DNA from: Pseudomonadota bacterium
Lineage (GTDB): Bacteria; Pseudomonadota; Alphaproteobacteria; Rhizobiales; Xanthobacteraceae
DNA: 9,498 nucleotides
Direction: 5' to 3'
Assembly: GCA_023386635.1 (NCBI GenBank)
Contig: JAEWJH010000093.1
Span: 1-9,498 of the forward strand
Shown here one piece after another: positions 1 through 7,449 of this stretch (its first letter is position 1; every line of letters begins with the position of its first letter). The notes under the pieces are model-generated. The model saw only the letters and a program-made list of their open reading frames with translations. It was not told the origin of the DNA and made no database searches. Position numbers and translations under genes: made by a program.

Positions 1-1937
<1,937 letters not shown>

Positions 1938-2001
1938 GGTCGCGCGCACTGCCTGTTCTGGAGGTCTCAAGACTGATCGATAAGAGGTTGGTTCGCTGCC
2001 G

Positions 2002-2040
2002 GCCGGATCGGGGCTAACTGCCCGTCCGGCTTGATATTTT
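2002..2040 (+). terminator. Bulged hairpin followed by a T-rich run, in the alaS leader region
   Basis: On the plus strand GCCGGA (2002-2007), one bulged T, then CGGG (2009-2012) pair with CCCG (2021-2024) and TCCGGC (2025-2030) around an 8-nt loop. TTGATATTTT follows at 2031-2040. The shape is that of an intrinsic terminator facing right, yet no plus-strand gene precedes it. It lies 65 bp upstream of the alaS start on the opposite strand, so it could instead be a leader hairpin of alaS or a block on antisense transcription. Confidence 0.35.
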
Positions 2041-2164
2041 GGCCGGATATTTATCCGTTGACGGCGGGCCTGTCCAGAAAACGGACGGACGGCGGGCTCA
2101 CCTGCCCGTGCCGCCTGTGGCTGCCCGTGTCCACTGTTGGAATCTGCGGCGGTTCGGCGCGCCG

Positions 2165-2204
2165 GCGGCCCCTGCGGCGGGCCATCCCGCTTTAGCGGCC
2201 CCTG
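2165..2204. repeat. 10 bp direct repeat, period 30
   Basis: GCGGCCCCTG occurs exactly at 2165-2174 and again at 2195-2204, with a small hairpin (GCGGG 2177-2181 pairing with CCCGC 2186-2190) between the copies. It lies immediately left of the long inverted repeat at 2212-2270. A chance origin in GC-rich DNA is possible. Confidence 0.45.
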
Positions 2205-2211
2205 AAACGCT

Positions 2212-2270
2212 TTTCGCCCCCGTCCTCGGTTGCGGCCGCTTTACGCAGCCGGGTGCCGACGGGGGCGAAA
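2212..2270. repeat. Long inverted repeat with 13 bp perfect arms and a nested inner stem
   Basis: The arm TTTCGCCCCCGTC (2212-2224) is perfectly complementary to GACGGGGGCGAAA (2258-2270). Inside the 33-nt loop, CGGTTGCG can pair with CGCAGCCG. In a plus-strand RNA the one non-Watson-Crick pair is a U-G wobble; in the minus-strand RNA it is an A-C mismatch. No T-run follows on either strand, so it is not a normal intrinsic terminator. A structured RNA or a repeat-family element are the open readings. Confidence 0.7.
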
Positions 2271-2516
2271 TGCAAGCTGGTCAATTCGGCCTGGGGTACG
2301 GGCTAGGACACGCTCCAGACGCAACGACCGCCGATACGCACGTTTTACTCTGCCAAGAACACAACACCATCCGCGAAGGCCCACCGGACGCTTATGGCGT
2401 TAACGCCTGCGCCGGTCGCGACCACGCTTCACAGCAGCACACACTCACCTCGCCTGAGGCCAGACAACGCAACTCACTCTCACCGTCCACGGCGCGCTCT
2501 TTGCCGGTTTCCCCGC

Positions 2517-2539
2517 CCGCTACCCGCACTCGGTAGCGG
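2517..2539. repeat. 8 bp inverted repeat (hairpin)
   Basis: CCGCTACC (2517-2524) is complementary to GGTAGCGG (2532-2539) with a 7-nt loop. No T-run is adjacent. It is one of the series of hairpins between recA and alaS. Confidence 0.5.
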
Positions 2540-2576
2540 ACCCCGGTTCACGGCCCCGCAGACACACAACACGCTC

Positions 2577-2610
2577 ACGCAACTCAACTGACGCAACTCA
2601 ACTGACGCAA
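2577..2610. repeat. 14 bp tandem repeat, about 2.4 copies
   Basis: ACGCAACTCAACTG is repeated exactly at 2577-2590 and 2591-2604, with a partial third copy ACGCAA at 2605-2610. A related string ACGCAACTCA also occurs near 2467-2476. The unit length is not a multiple of three, which argues against a coding repeat. Confidence 0.8.
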
Positions 2611-2625
2611 ACGCCACTCACGCTT

Positions 2626-2730
2626 CGCCCCTATGAGGGGCGCCCTGGTATCGGGACCGCCGACGCTCAACTGCGGCGGTCACCGTTGCCGGGCGGCTTT
2701 ATCGGGATCGACCCGCTCCCCTGACGGGGA
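2626..2730 (-). terminator. Cluster of three hairpins after recA, possible transcript end
   Basis: Three stems follow the recA stop: TCCCC (2717-2721) with GGGGA (2726-2730); ACCGCCG (2656-2662) with CGGCGGT (2674-2680); and CGCCCC (2626-2631) with GGGGCG (2637-2642). None is followed by a T-run in the recA direction, so they may protect the 3' end or aid factor-dependent termination. I cannot tell whether transcription continues into alaS. Confidence 0.35.
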
Positions 2731-2736
2731 ATGCGA

Positions 2737-3828
<1,092 letters not shown>

Positions 3829-3987
3829 AGGTCGCGCTCCTTATGGCCGGGAATCGAACCCCGGACAAACCGCCCCTGGAGATTTCCCCGCTTGCGACCC
3901 TGAGGGAGCCAAGGGCCGCCAGCTCCCGCCGGTTCCGCGCACCGCCCCTGTCAGGGCCGGCCGCCGCTCGGAATCGACGATGAAAAG

Positions 3988-4016
3988 ACCGTACCCTATT
4001 TGTTCTCAGTTCGCAA
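3988..4016 (-). promoter_or_regulatory. Likely recA promoter (-35 TTGCGA, 17 bp, -10 TACGGT)
   Basis: On the minus strand TTGCGA (complement of 4011-4016) is separated by exactly 17 bp from TACGGT (complement of 3988-3993). The -35 lies inside the LexA box, as expected for repression. The predicted start of transcription near 3981 gives an untranslated leader of about 150 nt before the recA ATG. The -10 match is only moderate, so the exact position is an inference. Confidence 0.5.
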
Positions 4017-4023
4017 TATGTTC
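4009..4023 (-). promoter_or_regulatory. LexA (SOS) box of the alphaproteobacterial type
   Basis: GTTCGCAATATGTTC matches the direct-repeat LexA operator GTTC-N7-GTTC known in alphaproteobacteria; on the recA strand it reads GAAC-N7-GAAC. A further GTTC lies at 4002-4005. It overlaps the proposed recA -35 element, so LexA binding would block recA transcription until DNA damage. The divergent small ORF at 4079 could share it. Confidence 0.85.
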
Positions 4024-4078
4024 TCGGTCGGATTTTGGTGCTGGCCTGTTTTGAGCCCCCATCATCTTCTGGCCTGCG

Positions 4079-4246
4079 ATGCTGATGACCAAAGGTAACG
4101 ACGAGAACACAGCCGAACTGGCGCGCCTTAAGGGGCAGATGGACGCCATCGAACAAGTCTCGATCCGCAAGAAATGCGGCATCCAATTCCAGCGGCCGGC
4201 TCCCCCGCCGAGGGTAGCCTCTACAGCCACCACGCCGAGCTACTGA
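4079..4246 (+). CDS. Doubtful small ORF, 55 residues, divergent from recA
   Basis: The frame starts ATGCTGATG (4079) and runs to TGA 4244-4246. The product is not recognised: a polar, possibly helical N-terminal half (KGNDENTAELARLKGQMDA, then EQVSIRKKCGIQF) and a Pro/Ala/Thr-rich tail. There is no clear Shine-Dalgarno, although ATG 4085 is an alternative start. The last third in this frame looks unnatural, while the neighbouring frame from about 4201 reads EGSLYSHHAELLNKAKKR with high third-position GC. This may be a small gene with a frameshift near 4190-4200, a decayed remnant, or not a gene. If expressed, it would use the region next to the LexA box. Confidence 0.3.
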   Translation: MLMTKGNDENTAELARLKGQMDAIEQVSIRKKCGIQFQRPAPPPRVASTATTPSY

Positions 4247-4283
4247 ACAAGGCCAAAAAGAGAAGCCGCCCCGTTCGGCGAGG

Positions 4284-4310
4284 AGTCCGTCGCGGACTTA
4301 GCCCTCTTTT
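4284..4310 (+). terminator. Weak terminator-like hairpin
   Basis: AGTCCG (4284-4289) pairs with CGGACT (4293-4298) around a 3-nt loop, and a T-run (CTCTTTT) appears 8 nt later. The gap between stem and T-run makes it a poor intrinsic terminator. It could end transcription of the small ORF at 4079. Confidence 0.3.
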
Positions 4311-4341
4311 GCCTAACCATCTGTTTTGCCGTCGTTCATCG

Positions 4342-4364
4342 CGGAACCAATAGGCTCGGTTCCG
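4342..4364. promoter_or_regulatory. 7 bp inverted repeat upstream of the secreted-protein gene, possible operator
   Basis: CGGAACC (4342-4348) and GGTTCCG (4358-4364) are perfect inverted copies with a 9 bp spacer AATAGGCTC, 31 bp upstream of the ATG at 4396. The position fits an operator in the promoter or a 5' leader hairpin. No convincing -35/-10 pair could be assigned. Confidence 0.35.
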
Positions 4365-4395
4365 GTTATTTGACGCCTCATGATGGAGTGATCCC

Positions 4396-4698
4396 ATGCG
4401 CCGCATTGCTGTTGCCGTGCTCTCGCTCGCTGCCCTGATGTCCTTCGCCGACTTCGCCCAGGCCCGCGACGGCTGCGGCGCCGGCCGCTTCTACAATGGC
4501 TACCGCTGCGTCCCGATGCGCGGCCCCGCTTACGGTCCGGGCCCCGGCTATTACGGACCCGGTCCCGGCTACGGCCCGCCGCCCGGCGCCTATCGCGGCC
4601 GCGGCGGCATCTATATCGACCGGAACGGCCAGCCGGCGTGCCGGCAGCGCGGCTTCACCGTCCAGGACGGGGTCTGCAAGCCTTACCGCGGCTTTTGA
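4396..4698 (+). CDS. Small secreted Gly/Tyr/Pro-rich protein with four cysteines
   Basis: The 100-residue protein has a clear Sec signal peptide (MRRIAVAVLSLAALMSFADFAQA, residues 1-23, with AQA before the cut). The mature part begins RDGCGAGRFYNGYRCVP, followed by a low-complexity repeat around residues 45-65 built on GPGPGYYG, and a C-terminal part with Cys82 and Cys94. Cys27, 38, 82 and 94 could form two disulfides in the periplasm. The GCG...RC opening resembles short exported proteins common in rhizobia, but the function is not known. GGAG sits 8 nt before the ATG. Two hairpins follow the stop, the second a textbook terminator, so it is probably monocistronic. Confidence 0.85.
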   Translation: MRRIAVAVLSLAALMSFADFAQARDGCGAGRFYNGYRCVPMRGPAYGPGPGYYGPGPGYGPPPGAYRGRGGIYIDRNGQPACRQRGFTVQDGVCKPYRGF

Positions 4699-4704
4699 TC
4701 CGAC

Positions 4705-4733
4705 CCGGCTCGCCTGCCCCTTGGGCGAGCCGG
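4705..4733 (+). terminator. 10 bp hairpin just after the secreted-protein gene
   Basis: CCGGCTCGCC (4705-4714) is fully complementary to GGCGAGCCGG (4724-4733). No T-run follows, so it probably acts with the stronger terminator 23 bp downstream or stabilises the transcript end. Confidence 0.55.
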
Positions 4734-4755
4734 CACCGGCCACCCGCGATCATGG

Positions 4756-4784
4756 AAAGAGCGGCTGCCCAGCCGCTCTTTTTT
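4756..4784 (+). terminator. Strong intrinsic terminator
   Basis: AAAGAGCGGCT (4756-4766) pairs with AGCCGCTCTTT (4771-4781) around a GCCC loop, and the T-run spans 4779-4784. It ends the transcript of the secreted-protein gene (4396-4698) and insulates the next gene. Confidence 0.92.
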
Positions 4785-4827
4785 CGTTATCCGCGGGCAT
4801 TCACAGGCGATGGAACTAATATCCGGT

Positions 4828-4848
4828 CTGTGAGTTTTTTACTCACAG
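4828..4848. promoter_or_regulatory. 8 bp perfect inverted repeat, candidate operator for the RHH gene
   Basis: CTGTGAGT (4828-4835) and ACTCACAG (4841-4848) are perfect inverted copies separated by TTTTT. The repeat ends 17 bp before the ATG of the ribbon-helix-helix gene. RHH regulators usually bind inverted or tandem repeats and often repress their own gene, so autoregulation is a reasonable inference. It could also act as a leader hairpin close to the start site. Confidence 0.5.
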
Positions 4849-4865
4849 CCCGGGGGGCTTTGACC

Positions 4866-5132
4866 ATGACAGAAGATGGCAGAGAGCGTGGTGAAAGGCT
4901 GCAGATCATGCTCTCGAGTGAAGAGCTGGCAGCCATCGACGATTTCCGTTTTGCCAGCCGCATGCCGACGCGGGCGGCCGCGATCCGCGAATTGCTGAAG
5001 ATGGGGCTGAGTTTTTCGAGTCGTGATGCGACTCCGGGGATGAAGTCCTCGGATTACGGCGTGCTCGGCCGACGCTACGATCCGGGCGAGCCGCACAGCA
5101 ACAAGGACGGCGAAGACAGCGGACAAAACTAG
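4866..5132 (+). CDS. Ribbon-helix-helix domain protein, putative DNA-binding regulator
   Basis: The 88-residue protein carries an RHH (Arc/MetJ/CopG-type) fold in its first half: strand RLQIML (residues 11-16), helix A EELAAIDDFRFASRM (19-33) and helix B TRAAAIRELLKMGL (35-48). Such proteins dimerise and insert the paired strands into the DNA major groove. Residues 49-88 form a polar, probably disordered tail. No toxin gene follows, so a toxin-antitoxin role is not supported. The ATG is chosen because it directly precedes the conserved domain; only a G-run (4851-4856) is available as a weak Shine-Dalgarno. A perfect palindrome lies just upstream. Confidence 0.85.
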   Translation: MTEDGRERGERLQIMLSSEELAAIDDFRFASRMPTRAAAIRELLKMGLSFSSRDATPGMKSSDYGVLGRRYDPGEPHSNKDGEDSGQN

Positions 5133-5211
5133 TCACTCGCCGTGACGCCGAGGTCGCGCGTCGCGCGATCGATCGTGTGTGTTGTGAGTGGTGCGTGCGT
5201 TGTACCGGCGT

Positions 5212-5240
5212 TTGGGGCGCAGCGGTGCGAGGCGTATGAT
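5212..5240 (+). promoter_or_regulatory. Candidate promoter placing the transcript start on the ATG
   Basis: TTGGGG (5212-5217), a 17 bp spacer and TATGAT (5235-5240, five of six matches to TATAAT) lie directly ahead of ATG 5247. Transcription would begin about 7 bp after the -10, at or next to the A of the start codon, giving a leaderless mRNA. This agrees with the absence of a well-placed Shine-Dalgarno. Confidence 0.45.
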
Positions 5241-5246
5241 GCACGC

Positions 5247-5447
5247 ATGTCAACACAATCCGTACAGAGTCTGCGATGGCAATCCACCCATGAGGACGAT
5301 CCGCATCGTCCGACATGCGCCATCTGCGGCGTCGAAAAATCCCTCATCCGGTTAAGCCGCCATTTTCGCCAGGGCGATCTGCGCGAGGACCGAATTTATC
5401 AATGCCTCGTCTGCGGCATGCAGGACGAAATGATCGTCCGGTCCTGA
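5247..5447 (+). CDS. Small CxxC-CxxC zinc-ribbon-like protein
   Basis: The 66-residue product has CAIC (Cys24, Cys27) and CLVC (Cys53, Cys56) separated by 25 residues, the pattern of a one-knuckle-pair zinc ribbon. The linker is basic (SLIRLSRHFRQGDLRED), which suits nucleic-acid or protein contact, but no specific function is known. The frame is open upstream to 5142, but those residues look non-native, and ATG 5247 begins a plausible N-terminus (MSTQSVQSLRWQ). No Shine-Dalgarno is well placed; a promoter overlapping the upstream region suggests a leaderless message. A very similar layout recurs in the gene at 6178. A strong terminator follows. Confidence 0.75.
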   Translation: MSTQSVQSLRWQSTHEDDPHRPTCAICGVEKSLIRLSRHFRQGDLREDRIYQCLVCGMQDEMIVRS

Positions 5448-5485
5448 CCGTCACCGCGCGATACGCAACACCATTAAACGACACG

Positions 5486-5517
5486 AAAAAAGAGGCTGCC
5501 GGTTGGCAGCCTCTTTT
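5486..5517. terminator. Bidirectional intrinsic terminator
   Basis: AAAAGAGGCTGCC (5488-5500) is perfectly complementary to GGCAGCCTCTTTT (5505-5517) around a GGTT loop. There is a T-run on the plus strand (5514-5517) and six A (5486-5491), which give a U-run for minus-strand RNA. It sits between convergent genes and can end both the zinc-ribbon gene (plus) and the DUF3551-type gene (minus). Confidence 0.93.
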
Positions 5518-5590
5518 GATGTCGGCCTCTCATGAGCGGACCGGATGGTCTGCGCGACCACGCACCGGCCGCTGATTCCCGATCGCCGCC

Positions 5591-5947
5591 TCAATAATCG
5601 CCGCGGTCGCGATGGCGCCGATTTCGGTATCCGTCGGTGGTGCGTCGCGCGCCGGTGTAGAACGGATTCGGCCGGCAAAAGCCGCCCCGCCCCACCAGCT
5701 CACGCCGGCATTGCTCGAAGCTCGTATAGTAGCAGCTTGTGCCGCCGCCACCGCGGCCGCCGAAGTCGGCGCACCAGCGATAGGGGTCGGCCTTGACCTG
5801 GGCCTGTGCCGTGCCAGTGCCGAGACCCGGCAGCAGCAGGCCGCCGGACGCTAACGCCGCCGTGACCAGCGCCATGGTCATTCCGCGGCGCATTGTTCGG
5901 CGCGGGTGCGGCCGCGACTGCGCCTGATCGGGGGTCGGATAAGCCAT
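5591..5947 (-). CDS. DUF3551-type small exported protein
   Basis: The 118-residue protein has a long basic N-terminus, a hydrophobic signal segment (MALVTAALASGGLLLPGLG, residues 25-43) and a likely cut after AQA (residue 49). The mature part, PYRWCADFGGRGGGGTSCYY, then EQC and GGFCRPNPFYTG, matches the DUF3551 family pattern, with cysteines at 59, 72, 80 and 91 that probably form disulfides in the periplasm. The C-terminus is Arg/Tyr-rich. The function is unknown. Three consecutive ATGs occur (5953, 5950, 5947); the third is chosen because GAGGAG then has 6 nt spacing. A longer open frame to 6061 lacks support. It is divergent from the zinc-ribbon gene at 6178. Confidence 0.85.
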   Translation of the reverse strand: MAYPTPDQAQSRPHPRRTMRRGMTMALVTAALASGGLLLPGLGTGTAQAQVKADPYRWCADFGGRGGGGTSCYYTSFEQCRRELVGRGGFCRPNPFYTGARRTTDGYRNRRHRDRGDY

Positions 5948-6110
5948 CATCATCTCCTCGATTAGTGTCCTGATCGCGATCTGCAAACCCTGCCCCGCGG
6001 TTGGCGGCAGAGAGAAGAGCATGGCCGCCCGGTACAACCGGATCGGCTCGCGAGTTCCCACGTCAACGTCCCCGCGTCGCGGTTCGTTCGCATCCCCTGT
6101 GCCCGCGTCG

Positions 6111-6125
6111 GCGAAATATTTTCGC
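6111..6125. promoter_or_regulatory. A/T-rich palindrome between divergent genes, possible operator
   Basis: GCGAAA (6111-6116), TAT, TTTCGC (6120-6125) form a 15 bp palindrome in an otherwise GC-rich 230 bp gap between the DUF3551-type gene (minus) and the zinc-ribbon gene (plus). It could be a regulator site or overlap a promoter. No -35/-10 pair was clear in either direction. Confidence 0.35.
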
Positions 6126-6177
6126 GGTCCCGCGTCATCCGACCGCAGGGTTTCGCCGCCGGCGCCGTTTCATCGCT

Positions 6178-6363
6178 GTGCCGGAACAACTCGCCACCGA
6201 TCGTCCGCTCTGCCCCACCTGCCGCCGCGGGGGGCTGCGCCTCATGCGCCAGATTCGCAATCCGCGCACCGGCCGCAGCGCCCGTTATTTCCGCTGCGAG
6301 AGTTGCGCGCATATCAAGATCGAGGACGACGACAGCGCGGCGCCGCCGCCGAACGCGCGTTAA
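6178..6363 (+). CDS. Second small CxxC-CxxC zinc-ribbon-like protein
   Basis: The 61-residue product starting at GTG 6178 has CPTC (Cys12, Cys15) and CESC (Cys40, Cys43) with a 24-residue basic linker (LRLMRQIRNPRTGRSARYF), then an acidic stretch IEDDD and a Pro/Ala-rich end. The layout matches the protein at 5247-5447 (RPxC-x2-C, Arg-rich linker, Y-x-C-x2-C), so the two may be paralogues. GTG 6178 is the only good start close to the conserved part. The frame is open up to ATG 6001, but those 59 residues are Arg/Pro-rich and look like read-through of non-coding GC-rich DNA. No Shine-Dalgarno is evident. The stop TAA overlaps the left arm of a terminator. Confidence 0.7.
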   Translation: MPEQLATDRPLCPTCRRGGLRLMRQIRNPRTGRSARYFRCESCAHIKIEDDDSAAPPPNAR

Positions 6364-6396
6364 AGTCTCCCGCCGATCGAGCGGGAGACTTTCGTT
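6362..6396 (+). terminator. Intrinsic terminator overlapping the stop codon
   Basis: AAAGTCTCCCGC (6362-6373) pairs perfectly with GCGGGAGACTTT (6381-6392) around a 7-nt loop, followed by CGTT. The stem begins inside the TAA stop of the zinc-ribbon gene. It may also serve the convergent hydrolase gene, which ends at 6454, because the arms carry A/T at both outer ends. Confidence 0.8.
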
Positions 6397-6453
6397 AGAA
6401 ACGCCTGCGCCTCACGCGGGCGCTTGCCCACGTGGACTCACAGCAAATCGCCG

Positions 6454-7449
6454 TCAGGCGACCTTGAGCTTCATCTGCTCGATCACCGCACGGCCGGCCA
6501 CGCCGAACGGGTTGGCCAGCGTCTCGGCGATCTCGAAGTGATTGTAGTTCGGCCCGACGATGAGTTCGGCCGGCTTGCCCGCCGTCTTCAGCGCGGCCGC
6601 GAAGTCGCGGCTCTGCCGCTGGAATTCCGGCGTCTCCAGCGAGCCGTGCACCAGCGTCACCGGACACGTCACGCGGTCGAGATGGCGCTGCGTCGACAGC
6701 GCGGCCTCGATCTCGTCGGTGAACTTCACGTAGGACGAGCGCGCCGACAGCCGCACCGGCTTCAGGTCATACATGCCGGAAAGCAGCACCGCGCCCTTGA
6801 TCACGTCGGCCGGCACGCCCATCGCCTTCCAGTCGGTGATCAGCGCGACACCGCCGAGATGGCCGCCGGACGAATGGCCGGAGATGTAGATACGGTTGGC
6901 GTCGCCACCGAAATCCTTGGCGTTCTTCGCCACCCACGCAATGGCGCGGCGCACCTGCTCGGCCATCGGCATCAGGTTGCCGTCGGTCTGCGTCACGTTG
7001 ATGAAATCGAGCACGATGTAATGCGCGCCGGCGCGCGTCAGCGCCTCCGCCGGGAACGCATAGTCCTTGGCGATCTGGCCGCGCCACGCGCCGCCGTGGA
7101 TGAAGATGTTGATCGGCGCGTTCGCCGCCTTGGTCGGATAGAGATCGAGCGCCTCGGCCGGGGTCGGGCCGTAGCTCAGCCGCTTCGGCGCGCCGATGCG
7201 TTTGCGGGTCTCGTCGCTCGCCGTTGCATAGCGCTTGAGCACCAGCGGCAGGTTGGGCGCGTATTTGCCCTGGTCGTAGGCGTCGTCGAGATCCTTCTGG
7301 TCCATCTCCATCCAGACCTTGGGGCCCTTCTCGCGCGGCGCGGCGGGTTGCTGCGCCTGCGCGATCGTCGTTCCCCCGGCCACAGCCGCGCCGGCGGCCC
7401 CCGCAATCAGAACGCGGCGGTCGAGCGGCTGATCGAAATAGTTCCCCAT
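6454..7449 (-). CDS. Exported alpha/beta hydrolase (esterase/lipase-like)
   Basis: The 331-residue protein opens with a signal sequence containing twin arginines (LDRRVLIAGAAGAAVAGG, residues 9-26), suggesting Tat or Sec export, with a likely cut near residues 31-33 (AQA). The hydrolase core shows the oxyanion motif HGGAW (118-122), the nucleophile elbow GHSSGG with Ser193, and His304 in NYNHFE as the probable catalytic base. The acid is probably Glu272 in HGSLETPEF, where many relatives have Asp. The HGG motif and fold resemble the BD-FAE/kynurenine-formamidase-like branch; the substrate is unknown, probably an ester or amide in the periplasm. AAGGAAAG upstream of ATG 7449 is a fair ribosome site. 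It is divergent from the LysR gene at 7688. Confidence 0.9.
   Translation of the reverse strand: MGNYFDQPLDRRVLIAGAAGAAVAGGTTIAQAQQPAAPREKGPKVWMEMDQKDLDDAYDQGKYAPNLPLVLKRYATASDETRKRIGAPKRLSYGPTPAEALDLYPTKAANAPINIFIHGGAWRGQIAKDYAFPAEALTRAGAHYIVLDFINVTQTDGNLMPMAEQVRRAIAWVAKNAKDFGGDANRIYISGHSSGGHLGGVALITDWKAMGVPADVIKGAVLLSGMYDLKPVRLSARSSYVKFTDEIEAALSTQRHLDRVTCPVTLVHGSLETPEFQRQSRDFAAALKTAGKPAELIVGPNYNHFEIAETLANPFGVAGRAVIEQMKLKVA

Larger units (their letters stand above)
1938..2736. other. 800 bp recA-alaS intergenic region, no convincing gene, hairpin-rich
   Basis: I see no gene with a ribosome binding site, recognisable domain or consistent codon bias on either strand. The stretch does hold many secondary-structure elements: inverted repeats at 2002-2030, 2177-2190, 2212-2270, 2517-2539, 2626-2642, 2656-2680 and 2717-2730, a 12 bp perfect palindrome at 2396-2407, a 10 bp direct repeat (2165-2174 and 2195-2204) and a 14 bp tandem repeat at 2577-2610. 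It must contain the alaS promoter and the recA 3' end. In many gammaproteobacteria recX lies between recA and alaS; no recX-like reading frame is visible here. Confidence 0.7.

Noticed and set aside
2140..2480. tmRNA or RNase P RNA in the recA-alaS gap
   Set aside because: The GGGGGCGAAA string recalled a tmRNA acceptor, but no tag reading frame, T-arm or CCA end was found, and the RNase P core motif is absent.
2039..2536. Plus-strand open frame of 165 codons in the recA-alaS gap
   Set aside because: It starts at TTG without a ribosome site, has low-complexity Ala/Pro/Thr composition with no recognisable motif, and runs through the hairpins; likely a GC-rich open frame by chance.
3829..3920. 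Complete tRNA gene in the recA leader
   Set aside because: The T-arm motif is good, but there is no matching A box, acceptor stem or anticodon arm in the preceding 90 nt, and the 3' side does not pair as an acceptor stem.
6001..6177. N-terminal extension of the second zinc-ribbon gene from ATG 6001
   Set aside because: The 59 extra residues are Arg/Pro-rich, lack a ribosome site and have no relation to the zinc-ribbon part; GTG 6178 is preferred.
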